Shown one piece after another: positions 1-8,469 of a DNA stretch of 12,083 bases. Source of the stretch: Heterostelium multicystogenum (lineage: Eukaryota; Evosea; Eumycetozoa; Acytosteliales; Acytosteliaceae); assembly GCA_003667245.1 (NCBI GenBank), contig RCNN01000459.1, forward strand, positions 1 through 12,083. Direction: 5' to 3'. Every line of letters starts with the position of its first letter. Positions within the stretch are counted from its first letter, which is position 1. The notes beneath the pieces were generated by a model. The model worked only from the letters and a program-made list of their open reading frames with translations. It was not told the DNA's origin and did no database searches. A program made the position numbers and the translations under genes.

Positions 1-801
1 ATACAACATTGAAAATTGTGAATTTTCAGGCTACCACCTAAGCCAATAGCATGGCCGCTAATGGTAATTTAGAAGTCCTTCAATGGTTGCACAAAAATCA
101 GACCAAGTTCATTGGAAAAACGGCTATGGAAAATGCCGTTAGCTCAGGCCATCTATCAGTTGTGGAATGGATTTAACAAAGTGGATCCGTCGACTTTGAT
201 CTATATTGGCAATAATCTGATTTAAACGGCTGTGTATAATGGTCACCTTCATGTATTCGAATGGATTTGCCAAAACACACGCCAGAACCCAACACAAAAA
301 TAGACAATCTGGAACCTAAAATATTTCATATTGCACGACAAACTGGACATTCTCAAATATTTCTATGCAAGGGACAAGGATCGATTTGATTTGATGATGG
401 TGGACGCGCTGGACTATGCTGCAAGTTTTAAGAAAATATATATTTTGGAGTGGCTTCACGAGAACACCACCAAGAGTTGCTCATTTGAAACCCTAGAAAA
501 GCTAATTAACTGCTCTGACTGTCCTCACGTGGTCGATTGGCTATGTACAAAACGTAGCGACCTATTAAAACCAATCAGACTGATCAAACACATTAGAAAG
601 ATTTTTGAGCAGAACCATTACAAAATGCTCAGATGGATACTAACGCACGTATCAACTCGCACCAGTGAGCTTCTTGAACTCCAAAAAGCAATGATAAAAA
701 CCTATAGGCCGAAACAATCGTTTGACGCATTGGAAGTGTTGTCCCACCACATCAATGCATTGATCTCAACAAAAAAGCGAAAGTGCGAATTCGAACAATA
801 A
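1..801 (+). pseudogene. Broken ankyrin-repeat protein gene, 5'-truncated by the window edge
   Basis: The translation falls into degenerate ankyrin-like units of the kind abundant in dictyostelids: NGNLEVLQWLH, SGHLSVVEWI, NGHLHVFEWI, GH..ILKYF, YILEWLHEN and HVVDWL. They are not in one frame. Frame 3 carries the signal from the left edge to about 225 but has TAA stops at 39–41, 174–176 and 210–212. The signal moves to frame 1 (226–299, stop TAG at 301–303), returns to frame 3 (300–350), then stays in frame 1 from 343 to the TAA at 799–801. The last part, about 150 codons, is open and has no ATG near its beginning. AATAAA at 797–802 overlaps the stop. The family's function is unknown; such repeats usually bind proteins. 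I infer a pseudogene, although bad sequence at a contig end would give a similar picture. Confidence 0.75.
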
Positions 802-983
802 AGTTTAAAAAGAGAGGTGGTCAAGTTCGCTACTACTAAGTGTTTAATTTTTATTTTTACACGAATGAAAAATGTCACTTGCTGACTTCACTGCTTTTAA
901 CAATATTAATTTAAATTTGACAAACTAAAGGAAAAGGAAAGATACAATAATAAACTAGTTAGTTAACTAATAACAAAAGAATC
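802..983 (+). promoter_or_regulatory. Spacer and presumed promoter of the sds22 gene
   Basis: This 182-base AT-rich spacer lies between the ankyrin remnant and the SDS22 start codon. It holds T-rich and A-rich runs typical of dictyostelid promoters and a perfect 12-base palindrome, TTAGTTAACTAA, at 959–970, just upstream of the ATG at 984. No TATA box or transcription start can be fixed from sequence alone. The start context (AAAGAATC before ATG) is A-rich, as is usual for the group. Confidence 0.35.
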
Positions 984-2472
984 ATGTCCGATAATACTGA
1001 TAATACCAATAACAATAACAATAATACTGATAGTACTGATAATAATAATAGTCAAAGTGAAGCCAACAATGACAACAGCTCCACAACTGCTTTAGGTGGT
1101 GCAAAGACAGTACCGCAGTTGGACTATGTTGAACATGAAGAAATCTTGGATCTTACTGGACAACCACATGAATATATTGGTCAAGGATACTCTTTACCTG
1201 TTACTTTGCTAGTACGCTATGATTATATATATGTTTAACGATTAATAAGTATGTGAAATGATTATTAACAATCATTTTATTATTATTATTATTATTGTAT
1301 ATATATATAGGATATCGACTTAACAAATGATAAATTGAAAAAAGATAGAAAACATATCTCATTTGGTTAATCTAAAGGTAAGCATTTAGGATTCTGCATT
1401 AGGATGATTGTTGATAAATCTAATATTTTAAACTTATGCATCACTTAGAAACTATGTCTTAGACAGAATTTAATTGAGGAAATTGAAGGTGTTGATACAT
1501 TGGTTTCATTGGAGTCGTTGGATCTGTACGACAACAGAATAAAACAAATTAAAAACTTGAATAATCTCGTAAATGTAACGTAAGTATATTATTCAGAATA
1601 CGTCTATAAAGACTAATACTAATAATAAGACTTCTCTTACTATGTGTAGATATCTTGATCTGTCATTCAATGAAATTAGAACCATTGAAAACCTCAATGC
1701 AAAGGATCTACCAAACCTAAAGGAACTCTATCTTGCAAACAACAAGATTACAGAGATGCAGAATTTAGATCAGCTAGAGACATTAACTAACCTTGAGTTG
1801 GGATCGAATAGATTTAGAGTACCTATCTATACATATAAACTTTGATGAACAGTTAGATTTGTTGGACCCTGTTGTTGCTAATATTGCTTTGTTTGTTCAC
1901 AATCATAGGAAATTAAGAATTTAGATAAATTAAAGAGTATAAAGACTCTCTGGTTGGGCAGAAACAAGATCACCGAGATTAAGAATATTTCGCACATGAA
2001 GGAACTGAGAATCTTGTCAATCCAGTCCAACAGATTGACTCAGGTCGGCAAAGGTCTCGAGGGCCTGACCAATCTAACAGAGCTATATCTCTCACATAAT
2101 GGTATTACCGACATTGACGGACTTCAATCACTGACACAACTCCAAATCCTCGATATCTCTGCCAACAAAATTAAGAAGCTCGTTGGCATTGACAAACTGG
2201 TCAACTTGGAGGATCTTTGGGTATGTATTATCCATTAATCAAGAGAGTGAATTGGACGCAACCATTAACATTTCAATCTTCCACTCAACCTACAGTGCAA
2301 TGATAATGAATGCGATGATATGGATAACATTGAACAACAGATTCACAAGAAGATTACATGTTTATATTTCGAGAGAAATCCAGTAGCACAACACCAACAA
2401 TATAGAAGAATTTTTATCAACATGTTCCCACAACTTAAACAACTCGACGCAACCCTCGTCAAAAGAGTATAA
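984..2472 (+). CDS. sds22: SDS22 / PPP1R7, leucine-rich-repeat regulatory subunit of protein phosphatase 1 (one apparent frameshift)
   Basis: SDS22 binds the PP1 catalytic subunit and controls its maturation and its mitotic and cortical activity. My exon model is 984–1211, 1311–1377, 1449–1579, 1650–1818, 1909–2220 and 2296–2472; introns are 70–99 nt with GT–AG ends (donors GTACGC, GTAAGC, GTAAGT, GTACCT, GTATGT). It gives about 360 residues, close to the usual family length. Residues 1–35 or so are Asn/Asp/Ser/Thr-rich. About eleven SDS22-type 22-residue repeats follow (LDLYDNRIKQIKNL, LDLSFNEIRTIENL, LYLSHNGITDIDGL and so on), then the typical LRR cap with YFERNP and a QLDATLVKRV ending. 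Trp302 and Tyr326 match PP1-contacting positions known in the family. One A too many at 1338–1343 breaks exon 2 between DIDLTNDKLKK and IENISHLVNLK. The end of exon 1 is uncertain: a donor at 1200 is also in phase. Product call is secure. Confidence 0.94.
1275..1310 (+). repeat. (TTA)n / (TA)n microsatellite in sds22 intron 1
   Basis: A TTATTATTATTATT-type run followed by alternating TA ends at the intron acceptor (TATATATATAG, intron end 1310). Simple repeats like this are common in dictyostelid introns. It helps to mark the intron and is likely to vary in length. Confidence 0.7.
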
Positions 2473-2501
2473 ATCTTCAAGCAAAACAGTAAGCAGCAAG
2501 C

Positions 2502-2507
2502 AATAAA
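2502..2507 (+). terminator. Candidate polyadenylation signal AATAAA of sds22
   Basis: AATAAA lies 29 nt after the SDS22 stop codon, a usual spacing for a dictyostelid 3' end. The hexamer is common in AT-rich DNA, so support is positional only. Confidence 0.4.
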
Positions 2508-2631
2508 CCAACTTGCAGGTAATAACAACAGAGTAGATGAACTTTGAGAAGCAAAGGATCCTTTTTTTTCTAAGAAATTCATGAATGATCTTCCCACCCC
2601 ATTATGAACATTGGCATTTTGACATTTTATT

Positions 2632-2693
2632 TTTATCTTTGATAGATTACAGCAACTGTCATAGCAAAGATAAGATAGATCTACTATCTATCT
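2632..2693 (+). ncRNA. Candidate small structured RNA (class-I-RNA-like) between sds22 and xpf
   Basis: TATCTTTG at 2634–2641 is exactly complementary to CAAAGATA at 2665–2672; a T–A and a T·G pair extend the stem to 2632–2674. Inside lies TTACAGCAA (2647–2655), which matches most of the CCTTACAGCAA motif known from dictyostelid class I RNAs. An alternative fold pairs GATAG (2641–2645) with CTATC (2684–2688), giving a 48-nt unit with the motif right after the 5' stem, which is how class I RNAs are built. A second hairpin, AGATAGAT with ATCTATCT, occupies 2673–2693. CCCATTATG at 2598–2606 loosely resembles the DUSE upstream box but sits closer than I would expect. These are direct observations; that this is a gene is an inference, weakened by GATA-type simple repeats which form such stems easily. 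Confidence 0.25.
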
Positions 2694-2774
2694 GTTCATA
2701 TAATATACTATAATAATAATATCTATTTTTGTTTGATTGCTACAATTGATATTATATATTGTTAAGTTTACAAA

Positions 2775-5668
2775 ATGACATTGGACTTTCACAGACAGGT
2801 ATTCCAATCATGCTTTGAGAAAGATGGTCTTGTTGTCATGGCTAAAGGTCTGGGGCTACAACAGGTCATTCTTGCATTCTTAAAACTATATTCTGATAGT
2901 GACCATCTTGTACTCTATCTCGATCCCGTACATGATTCGCTGCAGGAATCGTACGTTTATTTCACAGAGCAGTTGTTGGCATTCGGAATCAACTATCAGC
3001 ATCTTCCAACCCTAATCAATCAAGAAACAGTCTGGTACCTCAAAGTAAAGTACTATACTATACTACAATACTGATAGAGAACACTCGCTTACGAACAACC
3101 GATAACTAATAATAGGTTAAATATGTATAAGAAGGGTGGATTCTACTTTGCACCTGCATCTATTTTGATTTTGGATTTCCTGACAAAGAGACTGCCGTCA
3201 CATCTGATCAGTGGAATCATCGTAAACAATGCACACAAGCTAACAGATCTATCTTGTGAGACCATGTTGATTCGTCTGTTCAAGCAGTCGAACAAAGATG
3301 GCTTTGTCAAGGCTTTTCAAACGATGCCTCGGCTTTGGTCGGAGAGATATCAAAAGTGCAGAGACTTCTCAAATATCTGCACGTCAACTCACTCTACCTC
3401 TGGCCACGCTTTCATGCATCGATTTCACAGGTACTCGATGCTCACCAGCCGAATCTTAGCGAACTTTCAATACACACAACACCAGCAATGCAGTCCATCG
3501 AGAAGTCACTGCTCTCAACAATACAGTCTGCGGTCTCATTCATTCAGAGGAACAACAAACTAGAAAACAATAGATTTTCTATGGACGACAGTCTCTTTAA
3601 CTCATTCGACTCGATGCTACACCAACAACTGAAACCAATATGGGGCGACATCAGTAAGCAAACTAAACAAACAATTGCCAGCATCAAGGTACTGCGGTCA
3701 CTCTCTGCATCGCTTTTATCTTACGACTGCGTCACATTTCTAAAACTCTTAGAATCGATTGCACTGACTGAAGCGGAAGATGAAGATAGTTGGATTCACA
3801 CAGAAAATGCAGAGAATCTATTTCGCCACGCAAGACAGCGTGTTTATACACAAACGATCCTCAATCTAACTAGCCCAAATAAGAAACAAAAGACAGAAGA
3901 TAGCAGCATTGTCAATAACGATGAGAATGAAAACAATAACAATGGAAGCACTAAAAGCAACAACAACAACAAACAGACAATATTCAAAAGAGAACTAACG
4001 TTAGAGGAGAATCCAAAGTGGAATCTGCTCCTACAGGTCCTAGAGGAGATAGAAGATATCAATAGAAAACGATTAGACGAACCCGAGAATGTTTTAGTAA
4101 TTGTCAGAGATGAAAGAACATGTCATCAGCTGCAAGAATATTTAAATATAGGTGGATACGATATGCTGATGCATCGTTACGATCGCCTCTACCCACCAGA
4201 TCGACCAACGACAATGCCCCCACAACAATACAACAGCAGCAAATTTAAAAACAAGAAGAACACTGGTGGCAGCTCCAGTAGATTCTCCTACCGTAGCAAA
4301 CAAATCAATCAATCCAATCGCAAGCAAAAGATCTCTGAAACAAATTTCAGAAAGAAGGTAGAGAAAGACAGCGCCGGAAGCTCTCTATTCTCCATGGGAG
4401 TTTCTGTGGTTAGCAACGGTGGTAACATGTTCATTCCTAATCCAAGAATCGTAACCGATACAATTGCAGACTCTGAATTTGATAATGACTTCAATACGGA
4501 CGAACTGATGGACTTCTACGGAATACTTCCGTCACCTCATGTTGTCATTCACCCGATGGATCAATCTCTAACCATCCTCAATGAACTGCGCCCTCGTTTT
4601 ATTGTCATCTACGACTTGGAGATAAGCATCACCCGTCAAATAGAAGTATATCAAGCCGAGAACCCTGCCATCCAGATTGGAGTGTACTTGCTCTTCTATG
4701 GAGACTCCACCGAGGAGAAGAAGTATCTCTCCATTCTCAAACGGGAGCAAAACTCATTCGAGAAGTTGATTAGGGAGAAAGCAAATCTCGTTGTGGACAC
4801 ATCTACCCATGTTGACATTGCTGAAGCCTACAAGCTACTGGACCCCGAGACATCAACACGAGTTGATTCACGTTATGGTGGATTATATCAAAGAAAAGCC
4901 TTAATACAAACCACCAATCCAAAGGTAATTGTCGATTCTCATGAATTTAAGAGCTCCTTACCTGTTGCACTCCATGCAGCTAGCTATGAGATCATTCCTA
5001 AACGTTTAGCCGTGGCTGATTATGTGATAACACCTATCTATGCGGCAGAGAGAAAGTCCGTTCCTGACTTGATTGGCTCATTTCAATCCGGACGTCTCTA
5101 TGCACAAATCGAAGCAATGTCTAGAGTCTACCGAAATCCCATACTTTTAATTGAATATGACAATCAACAACCATTTACATCACTTATTTCCCCTGAAGAA
5201 CTATCATATACAACCTTTCCCCGATTCACTCTCTCAACCAAACTCATTCTGCTCTGTAAATCATTTCCAAGGCTGCGAATCCTCTGGTCTCGGTCAGCCC
5301 ACTCCACTGTCAATATATTCCGTCGACTCAAAGAACTCCAACCAGAACCAGATCCTCAAAACATTGACGAGCTTACTGAAGAGAGCGGAGTCGATGAGGA
5401 CACCGAGTACAACTATGGTCCTCAGGATGTATTGAAAAAGCTGCCAGGTATCAATGATCTCAATATCAAGCGTGTCATGGACAGTGTAACAAACCTGCAT
5501 GAACTCTCACAAAAGACATTGGAAGAGCTCCAACAACTTTTAGGAACGGAGAGTGATGCCAAGCAACTCTATGATTTCTTTAACTTTACCATTGACGACG
5601 CCAAATCCCAGTCCCAATCAACATCGTCGTCGAACAAGTCTTACAACTATAGAAAAAGATCCTCCTAG
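2775..5668 (+). CDS. xpf: XPF / ERCC4, DNA-repair endonuclease catalytic subunit (one apparent frameshift)
   Basis: XPF pairs with ERCC1 and cuts the damaged strand 5' of the lesion in nucleotide excision repair; it also acts in crosslink repair. Exon 1 is 2775–3034, the intron 3035–3115 (GTACCT…ATAG; a donor at 3050 is also in phase), and exon 2 runs to 5668. A single missing T in the run at 3314–3317 separates FVKAF from SNDASALVGE. Corrected length is about 937 residues, near the family norm. The N-terminal half is the degenerate SF2-helicase-like region (GLVVMAKGLG, SLYLWPRFH, YDCVTFLKLLES), with no intact Walker A. An Asn-rich insert (about 355–375) and a basic linker (about 440–485) follow. 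The ERCC4 nuclease has Asp694, Asp722 and E732-R733-K734 with Asp738. Two helix-hairpin-helix motifs (about 855–910) form the ERCC1-binding end. The usual GDY glycine is Ala721. Confidence 0.96.
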
Positions 5669-5773
5669 TCAAATCCAATTTCAAAATCATTCATTCAATG
5701 CAAACGATATTGATCTTGGTATGAATATCTAAACATCTAACACAACAGGGCCCACTATAAGTTGCCAATCTTC

Positions 5774-5779
5774 AATAAA
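5774..5779 (+). terminator. Candidate polyadenylation signal AATAAA of xpf
   Basis: AATAAA lies about 105 nt downstream of the XPF stop codon and is the first such hexamer after it. Support is positional only. Confidence 0.35.
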
Positions 5780-6308
5780 CATCCAATCCATATGCCCTGC
5801 TCCCTATACAACACCATATTTGTAACATGCATTAAAAGAAATTAATTTGATTGACTTCACAAGACCAACTACATTTAAAGTTAAACATCGTGCCAAGCCC
5901 ACCTAAACTTCACACACACCAATCATTTTAATCAAATCGACGGGTGGGTAAAAATGATTTTTCTGAAAACTTTAAAATCTAACAAGCAAAATTTAAGATA
6001 TATTTATAACCTTTGAATTATTTGAATGTAGGGGTGATCCAAGTTCAAAACATTGCACACATATATGTCCTAAAACAAACAACTATTATCGAATCTGCAC
6101 TACAACATTGTATTGAAGTACAATTGTGATCTCCGTCATTTCTTTCCAAACTAAATATTCTTGCACCTCTAAATTTTGTTTGTTTTTTGTTGTTTTTTGC
6201 AAAAATCAAAAATCAACCAGAAAACTGACAGAAAACCTGGGGAGAGTCTACATCAATCTTAAGAAAGACTCTAAAGATGCATTGTTTCACCCAAAAAACC
6301 ACGCTTTG

Positions 6309-6382
6309 TTACTGTTTTGTTTTTTATTTTTTTGTTTTTTTTCCAATTTTAATTTTAATTTTTAATTATTTTATTTTTTTCT
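6309..6382 (+). repeat. T-rich low-complexity tract
   Basis: The + strand is almost pure T with scattered A, G and C over about 70 bases. Oligo(dT) tracts are a standard component of dictyostelid intergenic DNA and promoters. Nothing more specific can be said. Confidence 0.6.
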
Positions 6383-6640
6383 TCTGAGAGTTCGTTCCCT
6401 TTCTTTGATTTGATGACTTTGTAGGTCATATGATACAATTGTTCTATAAATCAATTAATCTCCTTAATTATTTTCATAATTTATAATTAGATAGAAATTA
6501 GATAATTAATATATATAGAAAATGTAATTAAATAGAGGATAAACTCTTTTAAAAAGTTTCTTTGTGTTTTTTGCTTTGTAATAATAATAATAATACTCTC
6601 TCCAAATATTTTCAATGAATCGAATCATCATGATGTGAAA

Positions 6641-6680
6641 CTAGAGGCAGGCATAGGGAGCTGGAGCTGCCATCAGTTCA
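6641..6680. other. Isolated GC island with tandem GGAGCT and a GGCAG/CTGCC inverted repeat
   Basis: By my count 23 of 40 bases are G or C, against flanks made nearly entirely of A and T. GGAGCT occurs twice in tandem at 6657–6668. GGCAG (6646–6650) can pair with CTGCC (6667–6671). Just upstream is the palindrome CATCATGATG. I recognise no RNA family or binding site. Conserved regulatory DNA, a small RNA gene or a trace of older coding sequence are all possible. Confidence 0.35.
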
Positions 6681-7101
6681 TATCTTTTAATTAGTTATAT
6701 TATTTTACTTTTTTTTATTTTTATTTTTATCCCCGAAACAATAGCTTAAGATACTAAAACCAAAATTCAAAAAGAACTAATGACACTGACTAAATAAATC
6801 TTCTTCACCTTAATATTTTATTTAAGTACACTTACAAAAACCCTTAATTACAACAATATAAGATAGTTAGATAGTTAATTAGTTAGATAGTAGAAGATTA
6901 AAGTTGTAAATATAAAACAATAAACATTAATCTAAGATTAGATCAATAAAAGATGCATATGCAAAATCACACTGGTCCAATGATCATTCGCTTTGCTTTG
7001 TTAATAGCTTTGATCATCACTCACTCATCAATCACTCAGACTAACATGTGATCATGCAAACTATCCACATCAACAATATCATCAAGTCAACTACTAATAA
7101 A

Positions 7102-7133
7102 TGAATATTGTTTGTATTTTGTAGCAATATTCA
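7102..7133. repeat. 9-bp perfect inverted repeat (hairpin candidate)
   Basis: TGAATATTG at 7102–7110 is the exact reverse complement of CAATATTCA at 7125–7133, leaving a 14-base loop. In AT-rich DNA such a stem could arise by chance; no partner element was recognised. Confidence 0.4.
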
Positions 7134-7257
7134 ATCAATCAACTCAATCTATATTGCCATTTTTAAATAAATAATATTTATTCTTCAATATCTTGAGATT
7201 GATCAATAACAATCAAACATACACTAGACAGACAGCAATAGTAATAATATCAACCTC

Positions 7258-7337
7258 GTGAGATCACAGGATATACCCCGCAGAATAGTTTTATATTCTT
7301 AAGGATATTTATTAAAAGGTGGATTTGCGATTCTCAC
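7258..7337. other. Foldable stretch of raised GC content
   Basis: GTGAGA (7258–7263) pairs with TCTCAC (7332–7337), extendable by TC/GA across a bulged T. AGAATA…TATTCT forms an inner hairpin. A competing stem joins AAGGTG with CACCTT just inside and beyond the 3' side. The stretch includes ACCCCGCAG, unusual for this spacer. It may be a small non-coding RNA or a chance fold. Confidence 0.2.
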
Positions 7338-7495
7338 ACCTTAATTCACTAAACAGTCAAACGTCAAAACACCTTCATCATTCTTGCACATGATAAACCT
7401 TTCTTTTTTTCATGATATTTATTTTCAAGTGTGAAATTTACACTTATATTTACACAATTCGTTTGTCAAACATTCAGATAGTTGAATTAGTCAAG

Positions 7496-7515
7496 TCAAT
7501 CAATCAATCAATCAA
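7496..7515 (+). repeat. (TCAA)5 microsatellite
   Basis: Five perfect TCAA units in tandem, flanked by partial copies. It is one of several tetranucleotide repeats in this spacer (imperfect TTAG/GATA at 6862–6893, GATA units at 7813–7824). Confidence 0.85.
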
Positions 7516-7672
7516 TAATTTATTAATCAAATAGAGATAAATTAAAATATCCTAATAATAATAAATAGCAAGGTAAAACAAAGCATCACATCACATATAC
7601 CAGTATAATATAATATAGGTAGTTCTAGTAGCAACAAAACACTAGCCCTAACAAAGATAATATCGAAAGAAT

Positions 7673-7692
7673 CACACACTGACCCACACACA
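7673..7692 (-). promoter_or_regulatory. Candidate G-box-like (GBF-type) element upstream of the phosphorylase gene
   Basis: The + strand reads CACACACTGACCCACACACA, so the - strand reads TGTGTGTGGGTCAGTGTGTG. Two TG/GT-rich half elements around GGGT resemble the G-rich boxes bound by G-box factor in Dictyostelium developmental promoters. It lies about 780 bases upstream of the phosphorylase start. This is pattern similarity only. Confidence 0.25.
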
Positions 7693-8469
7693 ATGTATAA
7701 GCTATTTATAGTCAATTGATTAGTTTCACACCAAAATATTTATTATAACAATATACCATTCAAAAACGAACAGCCGACAGAGATAGATAAAATATGCTTT
7801 TATATTTGAACAGATAGATAGATATTAACAAGCTCATTAAATGTTTTGCATAATATATAAATCTACAACTATATTTTACTAATAAGTAAGAGGAAGAAGT
7901 CAGATATTGAAACTAAACTAATAACAAATAATATTTCATTCAACTTAAATCTAATAACATACAATAATTATAATAATAACAAATATTATTTAATAATAAT
8001 ATTATTAATAATGCCTATGAAAGCATTCGTTATCTTGGATCATATGATTTCTGATTGTTTATATTAAATATATAATAATTGTGGGTGGAATTAAAGTTGT
8101 CGTTGTCACTGTCCTCGTCGATTATAATATTATTGTAGTTGTTTATCGTTTGGCTTCAACATCAACAGCAATTTATTCATTCACTTTGCTTATTTGTTAT
8201 TACATAATTTATACATGTTTATTAAAGTTAAACTTTTTACTAATGAATGTATTTTATTAATAACCAATAGTTTGTAAATACCAGCAGCTTTCATATTAAA
8301 ATTAGGTTTCAAGAAGACTACCCGATATCATAATATAATACATTCTTTATTTTACAATAAGAAGTATCGATAGACAAACAATAGCCCTACAAGCAGCAAC
8401 AATAATTATAATATCCAATCCAGAATATTCAATTACACCAAAAATAGTATATATAGTTTAGTATAGAAA

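Larger units (their letters stand above)
2473..2774. other. Intergenic spacer sds22–xpf
   Basis: These 302 bases lie between the SDS22 stop and the XPF start. Besides the poly(A) signal and the hairpin pair described separately, they hold a pyrimidine run near 2559–2571 and a very AT-rich stretch at 2697–2774 that ends in AAA before the ATG, the likely core promoter and leader of xpf. No protein-coding signal is convincing. Confidence 0.6.
5669..8469. other. Large AT-rich intergenic region without a convincing gene
   Basis: I see no conserved protein in any frame across these 2.8 kb; the longest open stretch (6126–6365) is low-complexity and T-rich. No tRNA A/B-box pair was found. Contents in order: the xpf 3' end; a CA-rich patch at 5907–5921; long T-rich runs at 6176–6198 and 6309–6382; a small GC island at 6641–6680; imperfect TTAG/GATA repeats at 6862–6893; an inverted repeat at 7102–7133; a less AT-rich, foldable stretch at 7258–7337; (TCAA)5 at 7496–7515; a CA/TG-rich element at 7673–7692; and alternating AT-rich palindromic sequence around 7980–8012. 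The gap is long compared with the other spacers here, so it may contain distal promoter elements of the phosphorylase gene, untranslated RNA, or an unrecognised decayed element. Confidence 0.6.

Noticed and set aside
39..303. Possible reassignment of TAA/TAG to Gln in the ankyrin region
   Set aside because: The other genes use TAA and TAG as ordinary stops, the frame also shifts, and one of the stops replaces no obvious Gln. Decay or sequence error is simpler.
2343..2597. 84-codon open frame on the - strand over the end of sds22
   Set aside because: It is antisense to the last sds22 exon and its 3' end. The + strand encodes the conserved LRR cap there.
3312..3319. Programmed -1 frameshift in xpf, since a TTT in the P site could re-pair one base back
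   Set aside because: XPF is not known to use recoding, no pseudoknot or stimulatory structure is evident, and two neighbouring genes show the same kind of homopolymer indel in both directions.
6024..6060. tRNA-like fragment around GGGGTGATCCAAGTTCAAAA
   Set aside because: There is no matching A box, no acceptor stem and no cloverleaf.
6126..6365. 79-codon open reading frame in the large spacer
   Set aside because: It is Phe/Leu/Lys/Asn low-complexity driven by T-rich DNA, has no recognisable domain and ends in a T tract. It looks like a chance ORF.
6401..6480. C/D-box snoRNA suggested by TGATGA near 6410
   Set aside because: No D box (CTGA) at a suitable distance and no terminal stem on either strand.
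8448..8455. TATATATA upstream of the phosphorylase as its TATA box
   Set aside because: It lies only about 15 bases before the ATG, leaving no room for a transcription start and leader, and such runs are everywhere in this spacer.
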